Below are positions 36,842 through 49,400 of a stretch of 64,000 nt of DNA, piece after piece. This DNA is from Dichetophora obliterata (taxonomy: Eukaryota > Arthropoda > Insecta > Diptera > Sciomyzidae), in NCBI GenBank assembly GCA_963920525.1, contig OY986435.1, positions 177,972,266 through 178,036,265 on the forward strand, read 5' to 3'. A program made the translations under genes and the position numbers. The notes below the pieces were generated by a model that worked only from the letters and a program-made list of their open reading frames with translations, did not search any database and was not told the DNA's origin. Positions within the stretch are counted from its first letter, which is position 1. Every line of letters begins with the position of its first letter.

Positions 36842-38131
36842 AGAAAACTTTTTAAATGATTGAAAAATATTCGAATACGAAATTAAAGTTACTTTTTGTA
36901 TATGCTAATTATCGCTCGGTCGTCCTTTAGATTTTTTGGATATCAAAATGATTCTGCTCTCTAAATACACTACACAAAATATTTAAAAATTTTTGCAATT
37001 CATTACCCTTTATATTCAATTACATTTTATTCAATAATACCATAAAGTATTAAGCTTGAAAGACCAAAAATGCACTACGTTATTCTTTGATTTTTTTGAA
37101 ACTACCATCAATGACATGCCCATGTTAAAGTAAGACTTTTTGTAACCCAAAAAGTAATCGATTTCAGGAGTTTTCCGCAATATTTTTGCTGGTGAGTTTT
37201 CCTGAAACATTTGTCGCTCAACACTTGACCGCCCAAAATTTATAGAACAAGTTTATTGATTTATATTGAGTAACTTTATAAATTATTTCAACCAAATTCT
37301 TCTAAATTTTTCTTATATACAAGAAAAAACGCAAATAAATTTTTAATTTTCTGAGCAAATTTATATTATTTTTGCCTTACTGATACAACTGTAAGTACCA
37401 TTATCAAAGTTGTACCTTTCATTTAATACATAAAAGTTTATATTGGCAATGCCTAGCGTTCCGATTTCTCATTCGCATACATTTTTTCATAAACTTCTCA
37501 AATTTTATTAACAGTTTTTCAATTAAGATGCATCTGGTTAAATAGCTCTTCATGAGTATAATTTATTATAATTATAACATCCTGCATCTTATCGTAGTTT
37601 ACCTAAAATTTGTTCGGACGTTACTAAAATAGGAAGTTCTAGTAAGACTGAGTTCTTGTGAAATGGTCTAAAAGAACAAAAAAAAATTCCAAATTAAATA
37701 AGTTTTAAAAAAAAGGCCAACATAATCTCAAATGTCGTGTTTTTAAAGTTTACTATAACAAAAAAGTTTACGAAACATTTACTAAACATTTACGAAGTAG
37801 AAAAACTACATTTGTGAAACAATACAGGCCTTTTGATCACCATGGTAAATTAATTTATGCATAAGTTGCTACAATTAATAAAATTTAAATGTTTCTCTTA
37901 TTTGATATCAAAAATAATACGTTTTTAAAAAGTTTTAATTTTTTGGTTAAATACAATCCAATTTTCTGTGGATTTGCCCTTATTCGTTTTTGGAATTAAC
38001 AGTAAGTTTTATGTATTTGTTGCGAAGATCTAATATTTAATTTAATAAAATGGAAGCCATTGACCAAAACTGATCAGCTAAAATGCAAAAATTTCTATAA
38101 ATTTATTACTTTATAAAAAGATCATATTTTG
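36842..38131. other. AT-rich DNA, no gene seen
   Basis: No coding signature, element ends or RNA genes recognised. Confidence 0.5.
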
Positions 38132-38480
38132 TAAGGGGACGTTCAAGTATTACGTAAGCACTAAAGGTAGGTGGGGACTTCGCTTTGTTTATTTTTGATA
38201 ACATGGAGGATTGGGGGTCTGGATGGTGATTATGTCAGCAGTATTAATATTTTTACTTTTTCGAATTTTCTACGAAATTTAGTCGATTTTGGTTTGAACA
38301 CATATGGCAACCCTTACTTGTCTATTCTTGAAAACGAAACACATTTTCAGGGATTTCCGATGCATCAATGTTTACGTAAGCATGGGAGAGGGTAAGAACT
38401 TTGCTTACTCTTGCAGTCGATGGGGAGGGGGTAATAATTGCAAAAAAAACCCTGCTTACGTAATACTTGAACGGCCCCTA
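38132..38480. mobile_element. 349-bp TIR element, GTTCAAGTATTACGTAAGC type
   Basis: Inverted ends TAAGGGGACGTTCAAGTATT / AATACTTGAACGGCCCCTA, about 29 bp. Inside are G-rich segments (AGGTGGGG, ATTGGGGGTC). A third copy of the right-end sequence is at 38866-38895, preceded by a related version of the interior, so a second decayed element lies next to it. Confidence 0.75.
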
Positions 38481-38525
38481 ACTATTTGAAATATGTAATA
38501 CATTTTGTGTATTAATCAGGGACCG

Positions 38526-39240
38526 CACTAAGTATGCTTTTTATTTTTTTAAGGCAAAAAAAATCAAATTTCGCCCGATATTTTTTTGGTCAAAAATAAC
38601 TTTCAAGTTTTGATTTTTATTTTTTAAAGAAAAATAAAAAGTAAAGTATGCCCGATATTGTTTTGAGCAAAATGATGTATATGATGGCATCTGCTTTGCC
38701 TCATGGAGACTGTATATTATAACTGCTGCTCATGAATCAATCAATAAAGAAACCCGAACACATTGAAAAATACATGTACTAATTTCTACGTAAGAATGGG
38801 AAAGAAAAGCTTTTCTTTCTTTTGCTGACGAGGAGGACGGGGGGTTAATAATTGCAAAGAATCTGCTTGCATAATACTTGAACGGCTCCTTATGAAACAC
38901 TTACGAAATGACATAAATCCTTTGATATACATTTTTCAAACGTTAACTGAATAACTAGTTTTGCTTTTAATTTTTGAATAACAAAGAAAAATCCATATTT
39001 ACAAGTTATTTTGTGCTCCAAAATATGTTGGGTAAATTTTGCTTTTTATTTTTGCTTTAAAAAATAAACAAAACATACCAGTTATTTGGTGACCAAAAAA
39101 ATATCGGGCGAACTTTACTTTATATTTTTGCTTTAAAAAATAAAAATCAAAACTTACCAGTTATTTTGCGACCAAAAAAAACTGACGGAATTTTTTTTTT
39201 GCCATTAAAAATAAAAAGCAGAAATAATTATTATTTTTTG
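38526..39240. repeat. Inverted repeat built on a CGCCCGATATTTTTTTGG unit
   Basis: 38535-38660 (TTTCGCCCGATATTTTTTTG) recurs inverted at about 39035-39200, where the unit occurs at least twice (GACCAAAAAAATATCGGGCG). The segment between includes the extra TIR end at 38866-38895. Confidence 0.6.
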
Positions 39241-39938
39241 CTTAAAATTTTAAAAATCAAAATTTTAAAAATCAATAGGAAATCAAGTTTTGCAATGTGA
39301 GAGGATTCTAATGGTACCTTCAAAACAGCGGTGCAACAATTTTTTCGCAATGCTTTTTTGGTTTAAAAATCTAAAAATAATCATTATTTAGTCGCCGGTA
39401 TCAATTATTGCATACCGCCAAATTGTATGCCTCAAAGGTGACTTTGACATACAATAAAAATGATATAGTAAAAATGCATTTAAAATAACAAAAAACAGTT
39501 TACGCTTTCCTTTACTATAAACCCGAATGCGGCCCTGTTTGAATGTGCCTGATTTGTGTGAACTGACAACAATAAGAAAAATACTTCGTTTCTGCACAAT
39601 TACACCGCTTCCTTACATCTTCCTTTAATGACAGGCATCCTTTGCTGTGTTGCAAAAGAATGTCAATAATTTCAATTTATACGAGCTCAAGAAGCACTGG
39701 AATAATGTATGCCATTTAACTAAATGTTTAAAATAAAATTGCAGCATAACTGAAGGGTAGGTACAGATGAAAAACGAGCAACTAATAATCTACCGCTGCA
39801 TATTTCTAGGCTTATTGTGTACAGTGGCGGCAACTTATTTGGAACTAATATACTTTATATTATTCTATCTTATAATTACTAGTTCTACGATTTCTCGAAA
39901 ACTCTTATATATGTATACAAAGCTCTTAAAAACATTAG
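39241..39938. other. AT-rich DNA, no gene seen
   Basis: Short frames at 39388-39597 and 39767-39964 have no recognised domain. Confidence 0.5.
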
Positions 39939-40475
39939 CAGCCCTATTCTGGTTGTTAACTTAACAAGAAATAGTTAAGGAGCTCTTGTTAAGCTGCTTG
40001 TTATGTTATGTAAATGTTGGTATTCTTAAAAATCATTAACAACATAAAAGCTTAAAAAGCTTTTAAAGTTCACCATGCATGGTGAAAATCGATATGCCTG
40101 TTGAAAGAAGAGATGCGCTATATAAATAAATACTTCGAGTGCAGCTTGTGACTTTGCAAGCGCTTGAAAAATTTGCCACGGCTACTGAAAGATTTCATTA
40201 TCAACAATTAAAATAAGTAAAAAATTCTTTCATTTTTCAGTTTAATGTATTTAAACTCAATATTATATTAAAAGTTGTATTTTTTTATTATTTTCACAAC
40301 AATTTTCTATCCAAGCACATACATTTCATTCGTTGTTAAGACTCTTTCTGTTATTAACAAAATTGTAAGGAAAAGAGCTTTTAAAGTTGCAGCAGAATAC
40401 GAAACCTTAACAAATAGTTAATATTAACTATTTTGTTAATGTGGTGAGCTTAGTTAAGCTGCCAGAATAGGGCTG
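39939..40475. mobile_element. 537-bp TIR element, CAGCCCTATTCTGG type
   Basis: Ends CAGCCCTATTCTGG / CCAGAATAGGGCTG, then TTAAC-containing inverted sequences inward. TAG precedes the left end and follows the right end, a possible 3-bp target duplication. The right TAG is also the first base triplet of the next element. Confidence 0.7.
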
Positions 40476-40811
40476 TAGGGCTATTCCCAGTTACGGGCAC
40501 ATAGCTTTGCAAATGTATGCCCTACCAAATATTTTCCATTAACTGTGAGCACACTTTTTAGAACACTGTTGCAAACAAAACTCACAGCTGTTTTGAAGAA
40601 AAAAAAAACAACACGAACAGTATATGTGGTATTTTTCATTATTATTTATCAAAGTGAGTTCCATATCAGAGTGTGTTAATTTTGTTTTATTAGCGGCGTA
40701 TGGTTAAAATGTGACAGCTGATTGATTGGCAAATAAGTGTTGTCAACTGTATGCAAAGCGATTTTAGAGTTGCAAATTTTGACACAGTCGGGCAAATGCA
40801 AATCTGTACAT
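40476..40811. mobile_element. Partial copy of the AGGGCTATTCCC TIR element
   Basis: Starts TAGGGCTATTCCCAGTTACG and repeats about 330 bp of the following full element almost base for base, but lacks the right end; at the point corresponding to the interior of the next copy it ends with CAAATCTGTACAT. Confidence 0.7.
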
Positions 40812-41256
40812 TAGGGCTATTCCCAGTTACGGGCAAATAGCTTTGCAAATGTATGCCCTACCAAATATTTGCCATCAACTGTGAACACACTTTTTAGAAC
40901 ACTGTGGCAAACAAAACTCACAGCTGTTTTGGAGGAAAAAAAAACAACACGAACAGTATTTGTGGTGTTTTTCATTATTATTTATCAAAGTGTATTATTT
41001 ATCAAAGTGAGTTCCATATCAGAGTCTGTTAATTTTGTTTTATTAGCGGCGTTTGGTTAAAATGTGACAGCTGATTGATTGGCAAATAAGTTTTGCCCAT
41101 GCTCGACTGTATGCAATGCGATTTTAGTGTTGCAAATTTGACACAGTCGGGCAAATGCAAATCTGTACATTTTGTTGTTGTGTTGAAAATATTTGCCATC
41201 ATATTTTGCAAATGCCACGATGCCACGCTATTTGCCCGTAATCGGGAATAGCCCTA
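40812..41256. mobile_element. 445-bp TIR element, AGGGCTATTCCC type
   Basis: Inverted ends TAGGGCTATTCCCAGTTACG / CGTAATCGGGAATAGCCCTA continuing through GGGCAAATAG. ATT flanks both sides if the element is read as starting AGGG, a possible 3-bp duplication. A 63-codon frame inside is not supported. Confidence 0.75.
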
Positions 41257-42170
41257 TTGTTTTTTGCTTTTTAAAGGTGCAAAGATATGCCCGATGTTCC
41301 GAAAATTTTAGAGTTTAAGCTCTTAACGCTTGAATTGCGTGAGATATTATTAATAAAAGTTTTATCTGTTTAAGACTGCTCAACCTTATGAAAAAAAAAT
41401 GTATTTATTTAAGTATGCTACTTATCTTACTTGTTTGTAGCGTTACTGGCTACAGTTGTATGTAGAAACATTGAAAAATTATATACAAGTTTCTTTAAAA
41501 ATGTACTCATTTCATTCCGACCTAGCAAAGCTCGGCTTCCCGCCAAAACAATTAATTCCTTTAAGGTAGTAGCCCAGTGTGACGACCGACGTTTTGACGT
41601 TTTTTCATAATTTTTTTTTTTTAATAAGAAAATGAAATGCGATCTTTTTGAAATTTCAACATGCTTTTATTCATGTTTTTAATCACGTTTCAGAAATGAG
41701 GCCTAGTTAAATCGGTTTTTCGCCCTTGTAAGCCCATATATTGAAAATTTCATCGAAATCGCTTGGGCCGTTTTCGCGAACTCATTTAGAACACACAAAC
41801 AAACAAATTGCGGATTCGGGGGAATTAAGGTAATTTAAACCCAAAATATGTAAGCTAAAGGTACCAAAGAGAAAAACATTGATTTTTTATAATTTATTTT
41901 AAATATTTTAAATATATGTATATAAAGTGTTGCAAACTTTGGTAGCTGTTTTTATTGCTAATGAACTGAATATTGTTCATGTTTTTGTTTATGTTATTTG
42001 CGGTCTAGCGAGTTAAGTATTTAAGCAACCCGGATTTTAAAAAAAACAGATGTGTCGCTGGAGACACGAGAGAAGCAAAGCTTCTTCACAGTTTCATAAG
42101 TTTAATAATTTAATGGTTTTTTCATAAAAAAATTTTTAGTTAAAAAATTTTAAATACCATAATTAACTAA
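41257..42170. other. AT-rich DNA with a worn interspersed repeat
   Basis: 41690-41820 resembles the ends of the repeats at 36226 and 54525 (TTTCATCGAAATCG, GGGCCGTTTTCGCG). Otherwise nothing recognised. Confidence 0.4.
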
Positions 42171-42953
42171 AAAAACAAGTAAAGCAGTGAGGGGACTGCC
42201 GACCGAAGCGAAAACATAAATGTAAAATATTAGTATTCCCTAAAAGACTTTGTCCTACCACGGACCGCCTGACTGCTTTATAAGAATTTTCATGCTAGTC
42301 GGAAAAAAATTTTATATTTTCACCCTCTCAACTTTTGATTACTTCCTTCAAAATATTTCTTATTCAGATAGCATTTTTATTTTATAATTACACTAAACTA
42401 TATTATTACATTTAAATTGAATATTGTTGATATAAAATAAAATACAGGGAGCACTATTGAATGAAAAATAATCCTCAAAAAGGATATTTAATTTTGTCTT
42501 TCAATGTATATGTAGAGCTGTAGCTAAAATAAAATAAATTTACTTTTTTTATATATGATATTTTGTTTGATGGGTTTTGAAGTCTCTTTTAATGCCTGCA
42601 TTTGAGATCGTGCTACAAGGAAATCAAAAAACAGAAAAAAAATATAAATTAAACTTATTGAAATAATCAATATACACTTAAAATACATTATAATCAGAGC
42701 AGACCGAAACAGCACGAAAAAAAGTCGTTTTCAGCACAGCAAATAAGCGCTAAAAAATGACGAAATAGCACAATAATATGCACTAAAAACTCTTTAATTA
42801 AAACAAATATTTTTAAACAAAAAAGTTTATAATCATATTCCTTTTTTAATATAAAAAACAGAGAATAAACACTCTAAAACATAAATTCAATTCAAGTCAG
42901 GTATATTTTAATGTAAACACTAAAATAAAATATATCAAAAAATCAGTTCAGTG

Positions 42954-43202
42954 TACTGCCGTCCTAAGAAAGAAAGCCGTCCCAAACGCCACAATTCCAT
43001 AATTGAGATAAGGGCAGATTGGGAAAGTGAATGAGTTTCTGTTTTTGTGTTAAGTTAAGAATTTCCAGTTTCAACTGCAAATGACTGAAAAACGTTAAGT
43101 TAAATGGTCACATCTACCACTTCTAGTGTAAAAAACAGTAAAAGCTGAATATCTCAAAACTACTTAAATGGAAATATGACATTCTTTCTTAGGACGACAG
43201 TA
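42954..43202. mobile_element. 249-bp TIR element inside the hAT element
   Basis: Ends TACTGCCGTCCTAAGAAAG and, read inward from the right, TACTGTCGTCCTAAGAAAG. TA at both extremities fits a Tc1-mariner-type duplication. No coding frame. Confidence 0.7.
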
Positions 43203-43229
43203 CAGTCATTGTATAGAATATATTATTAG

Positions 43230-44065
43230 GTGCTGCTTAAATTTATTTTAAAAATAAATGAACGGCGCTTTTGATTTAGCAAGTGCGTAAATTTCGAAAA
43301 TGATCGCTCAGCATCCGACGATGCTACCGGACAGTATTTAAAAAGAACAAGTTCTTTCGATGAATATAAATCAAGAAACTTATTTCCTGAATCAATACCT
43401 TTATGAATAACTTTGTATATATCTAAAATTATAGGATATCCTTTGTTGCTCTGAAGTATATTTTTATTTTAGGAAAAACTCTACGCAATCCAAGGAGACC
43501 AAAGTCTTGCGTGTTTTCTTTACAATGCCAATACTTTCATTAAACCCAAGTACTTGGGTTTCCAGTTTTTCAATTGAACTTGACCTTTTTCAGTGATTAA
43601 GGAAAACTGGCATTTAATGAATGCGAGCTCAGATTTTAAACTGTTGGATTGAAACAGTTCTTTCGACACGCAGATTGCATCAGAATTTTCGTCACTGAAT
43701 TGTTCACTTGAGTGGCTCACCTTACAAGAAATTAATTGCAAAGCTAGTAGTATATTTACTCACTTTTTTTAAAGAAATATTTGCTTCCAAAAATGCAGCA
43801 CAAAGATCCATAGGAAACATAGAACTCGACTTTTCCTGATACTGGGAAAGTAGTGTTTGCTTTGAGTACTTGCCTCACGTTCTGACGCCACGGTCTTATG
43901 TTTTTGGGAATTCGGGTGTTGCTCGACATTATTAAGCCTTTTTGTCGACAGTTGCGTATTGCAAAACACACAAAACAAAACAGAGTCATCGCTGCTAAAA
44001 AAGCCCGGATGCAGTCGATTTATACGTGTGATAAATTCTTTATTTGGTTTTTTCACTTTCGGCAT
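43230..44065 (-). pseudogene. hAT transposase with BED-like finger, broken
   Basis: From ATG 44065 on the minus strand the frame has FCVFCNTQLSTKRLNNVEQH and then PNSQKHK, a C-x2-C plus H-x-H zinc finger of the BED/CGBP1-like kind. The frame breaks near 43870; a later segment (43741-43520) is open but unassigned. The C-terminal part, in another frame near 43370-43250, reads YCPVASSDAERSFSKFTHLL, the hATC dimerisation core. The catalytic middle is largely deleted: the whole remnant spans only ~280 codons against the ~600 usual for hAT. Not functional. Confidence 0.8.
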
Positions 44066-45080
44066 ACTTTCTTCATTTTAGAGTAGTCGCACGCACTATT
44101 CAATTTCCAATTCTCAAAAATTTTGTGTCTTAATACTGCTGGCGACTGCTTTTTAGCACAATTATTTTTTATAAGTTGCCAAATAATTAACGGCAGCTAA
44201 TACTTAAATGATAATAAGGAGGTGTTCAAAATATTTCGCTTTTGATGTTTGGATATGTTTAATTTTGTACATGAAAAGGAGTTGCCGCTATTTCAAAAAA
44301 TTATGTAAAACAGAGTTGCCTGTTTGCAAAAAAAAAAAAATATTGGACTGGTAAAGTAAAGCGAAAATGTTGAAAATAAGTACTTATAAGCAAAATAAGC
44401 CGAAATAAGCACAAACACCCTGAATAAGCAAAATGCTGGGAAAACAAGCATGAAGCATTTAAACTCGCTCTGATTATAATACACACATACACAAAATTTG
44501 TATTTACAACATTTCATTGAATTTATTTTACATTATTTTCACTGATTTCGTCATTAATTATTGCATTAGATTTAAATAATAGGCTTATGGTAGCTGAAAT
44601 AAGAAACAAAAGATTTTGGACGATGCAGTCCCATTCATGATAAAATTATTATTAGGTAGCTTGACAACTACTTATTTTCCCACGAGCTGCAATTTCAAAC
44701 CAAAGAAAACAATATAAAGTGCGTGTGTCACACACTTTGGCAGCTTTCAGCGGAGTCAATAGTTGACAACTGTTTTTTTTAAATTTGAGTAAGAAACCTT
44801 TGCAATTAAACTATCCATTCACAGCAGGTGATTCCTCTGAATGCGGCCAATGTGTGTGGCACAAGTTTTCTATTTTGTTTTCTTTTGCTTGGCATTCGAT
44901 GATCGAAACACGAAATGTCACTCCTACCTATTACTTACCTATCACTCCTACTATGGTCCCAGTCAGAGAATATGCTGGCGACATTTATAAAATTACAAAT
45001 GTTTTTATGTTGGTCATGAAACTCAAATACACGCTCTTGAATATTGGCTACCAGGCGCTCAGCAAATGCAGCAAGCATGG

Positions 45081-45253
45081 AAAAATTAAACAAGGTAGTG
45101 TTAGGGCGGAGAGCCGGTGACCGAAACTGTCAAAACGAAGTTAACATTTCGAAGTAAGAATTGGCAATTACATCAAAATGGATGAGTTTGACAGTTATGG
45201 TCACTTAAAAAGAGAACACATTCAGCCCTAACACTACCTTGTCTAATTCTACT
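45081..45253. mobile_element. 173-bp TIR element within family X copy B
   Basis: Same element and same site as 23397-23569 in copy A, with ATGG on both sides (45077-45080, 45254-45257). Here the left subterminal region keeps GTTAGGGCGGAGAGCCGG, matching its right end better than copy A does. Confidence 0.7.
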
Positions 45254-45867
45254 ATGGCAGCAAGCAACCATCAAAAAGTTTATCTGCTGACAAATCGTTC
45301 CTTCATAAAGAAATCATGAAAGATATTAACTGTTTTTCTGTCAGTGTATATGTAGATCTGTAGCTGAACTAAAATACATTTACAACAGCGCTGGGCGCCG
45401 CATTGCTCACTGAGTACTCTCTGAGCGTAACTTTTCACATGTACACAAAGCTCACAACAGAAGAGAATATAATTCAGTCGTTCGCTGACGGTGATGCTGT
45501 GAGAATCTATGTCGCAAGTTTTATGTACACCCTTAAAAAAGTAACTTTTTTATTTGTAAATTAATAATACTTGTGCATATATTTTTTATTTCGTAGAATT
45601 TCATATTATCGGTATAAGGTCATTTGAATTATTAATTTATATTATTTGTATTAATTTTTGGATGCTTAATTTTTTGATTAATATATTTGTATATATTAAT
45701 ATATTATAACATTAAAATAAAAAAAAAACAACAAAAACAACATACCAAAATGTTTAACTCTGAATTGGAAAGGGATTTCTTTTCCGCAGATAATTTTTCC
45801 GGCGAAGCAGAATGTTTAATTTTCCACTGAAAGCAAGCTTATATAATTTATTTACTTAGAATAAAAT

Positions 45868-46680
45868 GCATATGATTTTAGCCATATATGTAGATGATGG
45901 TCTCATTGCTGAACATCTGAAGTTCACATCAAATCGGTAATTAATTATTTACAAAAAGAATTTCAAATTAAGGTGTTCAATGCGGAATGTTTTCTTGGGT
46001 TGGAAATAAAAAGACTTGGAGATGGATCTATTTACTTGCATCAGACGATTTATACAAAAAAGATTCTGAATATATTTAATATGAATGAAAGCAGTGGCGG
46101 TTCAACACCATCCGATGTTAACTAGGTTTTAGATAATTTCGATGAATGTAAGGCAATTAATTTTCCATATCGGGAGGCGGTTGGAAGTCTACTGTATTTA
46201 GCTATTGCTACACGATTGGACATAAGCTACTCTATTGGATTAGTAAGCCGTTTTCTCGAGAAACCAAATGATGCTCATTTAACAGCAGCAAAATGAATTC
46301 TGAAATATATCAAATCAACGTTGGGTTTTGGAATATATTTTGAAAGCAAGAAATCACAGAAATTGATTGGTTACAACGAAGCAGATTATGCTGGCGATAA
46401 GCTTACAAGACGTTCTACTTCAGGATATGTTTTCATTTATGGATCTGGTGTAATAAGTTGGCGTTCGGAAAGACAAAAGTCAGTTGCATTATCAACTACC
46501 GAATCCGAATATATTGCTGCCTCAGGAGCTATAAAAGAACTTATATGGTTGCAGAGTTTAATTGGAGAATTGAATGGATGTGCTTTTACAACAGATTTCA
46601 ATATGGATAACCAAAGCGCCATTCGATTGATTAAGAATCCTGAATACCACAAACGCACAAAACATAATAAAATTTTTCTT
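45868..46680 (+). pseudogene. Copia-type RT end and RNase H remnant
   Basis: Ty1/Copia retrotransposon pol remnant. It opens abruptly with MILAIYVDDGLIAEH, the RT active-site box, at the join with family X. It continues FLGLEIKRLGDGSIYLHQ, VGSLLYLAIATRLDISYSIG, then the RNase H domain with STSGYVFIYGSGVISWRS, VALSTTESEYIAASGA and a final NPEYHKRTKH. Stops interrupt it near 45940, 46123 and 46294, and after 46680 similarity ends. The integrase, protease, gag and both LTRs are absent, so this is a fragment. Confidence 0.9.
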
Positions 46681-48654
46681 TCGTGTTTCAAATATTATCT
46701 CAATAACATCGTTTTTTCTTTGAAATTATTATTTGGTTCTTCCTTGAATATTTTCAAAATATACACATTATACGCTCTGCTTACACCGCATTGTCGTAAG
46801 CTGCGTATGTAAGATCCCTTACATTTTTGTTGTTGCAAAATACGCTTCAGTTAATGTATCGCTCTTACGCTATTCACATCACAAATACGCCGTTCATTGA
46901 ATACCTTCTTTTTGGTATTTCTATTTTTTTTTTTAATGGGATTTTTGAAGGCATATGAGATTTTTGGTGGTATTTTAAAAAGAGTGGTATTTTCGTGGTA
47001 ATTTTTAATGGTCGTGATATTTTTTTTGGTATTTTTTAATTGCAGTGGGAATTGTTTTTGTTGACCTTTACCATGGGAATTTTGGTGGTATTTAGTGTAT
47101 GCTACTGTGGGAAAAAGGTAATTTTCGTAGGAATTGTTTCGAATTTTGACTGGCAACCTTTCAACCGGACAATTGAAAACTGTGTATAAAGCAACTTCCT
47201 GCCCTTGTTAAGGCGAATTCACTGACAACCTTCGGCAAGTTTTTTTATGAAGTTTTTAAGCTGTATCTCTCTCCACGCTCAATGAGAGACTTGCAAAAAC
47301 TTGCTTTTGTTGCCATGTTACAATTTTTGCAGAAAACTTGCTGAACGTGATCAGTGAATCCCGTTTTAAAGACGTCCAAGAGCTCAGCCCTTTAAATACA
47401 TAGGCTTGCATTGCAGTTACACTACTTTTCAGCTTCCCCCTATGAAACTTTTGTATGTTTTTCGAAAAAAAACTTTAGGAGAATTTTAGGGGGATTTAAA
47501 ATGCAATCTAGGGGTAAATGGTGAAAGGCACCTGGCAACACTGTACAGCAACGATGTTCAACAGAGCTGTTTTGCTATTTGTTTGCACTGTCCTATTGGG
47601 AAAAAAGGTTTTTAAATTTGCTTAGGCTTACCTATCTTAATGACAATTTATTCGAAAAAATTATATTCTGCAAATGTACTCGAAAATACCTTTCCAACGG
47701 TGTAAGATTTATTTGAATATACAAACGTCAACACAGATAAAATGGTACCACAATTTTTTTGTTTGCGTAATAATACATATATAGATATTTAAATTTAAAA
47801 AAATACCGGAGTTTTAAAAAAAACTCAAATTATGATTTTTGGCATGCTGAAATCACTATTCTTTTGTATAGAGAATTAAGTATTACAAAAGATAAAAAAT
47901 TACGAATGATTTGTTTATAGAGTAAGAACTGCAGCAAATTTGGAAAATGTAGTTTTGAGAAAAATGCACCTACAAATAAAATTAGTAAGATAAAAACTAC
48001 TTTTTGAAGAGCTGCAGCTCAAAAATTCATAACACTTTTCAATATTCATACTTTAAATTTAAGTGATTTATTTTTAGAAGTAAAAACAATTGGAAAATCC
48101 AAAATTTCGAATTTCACAGTAGTGGTGCACCTTAATATTTTATAAATAATTGCAAGTGCAGATAACTGTTTTATTGAACAAATTTTATGGCTTGCTTATA
48201 AACAAACAGGAAACAAATTATTATTGTTTATTAAGTCATTTTAAATTCTATCACCGAACGAAAGAAAAATACCGGCAAATAATAAAAAAATATTTCAAAC
48301 AATCCCCTGTTTGAGTAGGAAAGGTGTCTACGAAACGATGGGAAAGATAGTGTTTTTAATTTTTAATCATCTAGCATTTAAAAATACATTGATAAAAACA
48401 GAACAGCTTGTTTAGAATTCTTGTGAATCGTTGGTCGACAGATTCTAATCATTTTTACACTTTGAGCGAAATACTTGAAAATGTTGAGTCAATCTGAGAG
48501 TCTACCAAGTTTTCGATAACGGTTTACTCGAGAATTAACCATTTGATAACATTGGAGATTTTGCCAAAAGTTAAGCGATTCTTAGTAGAAGATAAATGGT
48601 TTCCAAATTTAACCACACATCAATCCTATTCAGTCCGCATTAAAACCTATTGAA
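46681..48654. other. Unassigned DNA with one small TIR element
   Basis: 46890-47110 is an unusual run of GGTATTTTT/GGTAATTTT-like phrases. No gene seen. The small TIR element at 47209-47368 is listed separately. Confidence 0.5.
47209..47368. mobile_element. 160-bp TIR element
   Basis: Left end TAAGGCGAATTCACTGACAA and the right end read inward AAAACGGGATTCACTGATCA share the GATTCACTGA core and continue to GCAAGTTTT. No coding capacity. Confidence 0.55.
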
Positions 48655-49274
48655 TATAAAAAATTAGTTAAAAAAACTAAAACCCGACTACTACAAAGTA
48701 CGCTATAAGAAGTATGAAACAAGAAAATATTCTCATCTGAAATTGTTATATACTAACTGACACATAATATATTTTATTGAATATAATACTAATTCATAGT
48801 GATGTTCAGAAGATATATGTACGTGGTAGTATGCCACCTCATATATATTGTCATATGTCGCCTTCTAGATGTATAGCGTATTTTTTTATTTTATTTACTA
48901 ATTTATTTATTTATAAGTTATCACTATTCTTCAACGGATTATAAAATTCCTTACTGACTATTTGACTTAAAATAATTACATATTTTATGAATTAATTATG
49001 AATTTATGAATTTTATAGTTAGGTGCTTAGGTTAGGTGCTTATACTATAAAAATAGGAAATGAAGCAATTTTTTAATGCATTTCTGATTAAGCCTGAATT
49101 AAAATCAACATGAATGCAGACTGAATTAGCAAGTTCTAAACAACGCGTTATAGGTTCATTGCAAGTATAATTTACTCTTCAATATGGCACATGAAATTAA
49201 TTCTGAGATCTGAGGTAACGCGAAAGTACATGAAAACCTATCTTAAGTATCAAATCAGGACAGTTAATGTTGCT

Positions 49275-49400
49275 ATTAGTGTCCGACCGAAACCGGAATT
49301 TTGGCCGAAACCGAAACCGAAACCGAATATTCGGCCATTTTATAATATTCGGCCAAAATCGAAACCGAAACTGGTTATTAATATGAAAATATAAGTTTTT
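49275..49400 (+). repeat. CCGAAACCGAAA block, left
   Basis: GGAATTTTGGCCGAAACCGA followed by more CCGAAA units and GAATATTCGGCCATTTTATA. The same block is inverted at 52133-52205, 2.8 kb away. Confidence 0.75.

Larger units (their letters stand above)
42695..44472 (-). mobile_element. hAT element with perfect 8-bp TSD
   Basis: 1778-bp element with ends CAGAGC / GCTCTG flanked by ATTATAAT on both sides (42687-42694 and 44473-44480). The uninterrupted sequence is seen in copy A at about 22787-22800, which gives an empty-site reference. It carries a broken transposase on the minus strand. Confidence 0.9.
42171..45867 (+). mobile_element. Family X repeat, copy B (with hAT insertion)
   Basis: Begins AAGTAAAGCAGTGAGGGGAC and GCCGACCGAAGCGAAAAC and follows copy A nearly base for base to about 45867 (AATAAAATGC), apart from a 1778-bp hAT insertion at 42695-44472. 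After 45867 the sequence is Copia-derived, so the right half of family X is missing in this copy. A 111-codon frame (44785-45120) is shared with copy A but reflects their near identity, not proven coding. Confidence 0.75.

Noticed and set aside
44785..45120. 111-codon frame shared by family X copies A and B
   Set aside because: The two copies are near identical as DNA, so sharing the frame is no evidence of coding. Copy C does not keep a comparable frame.
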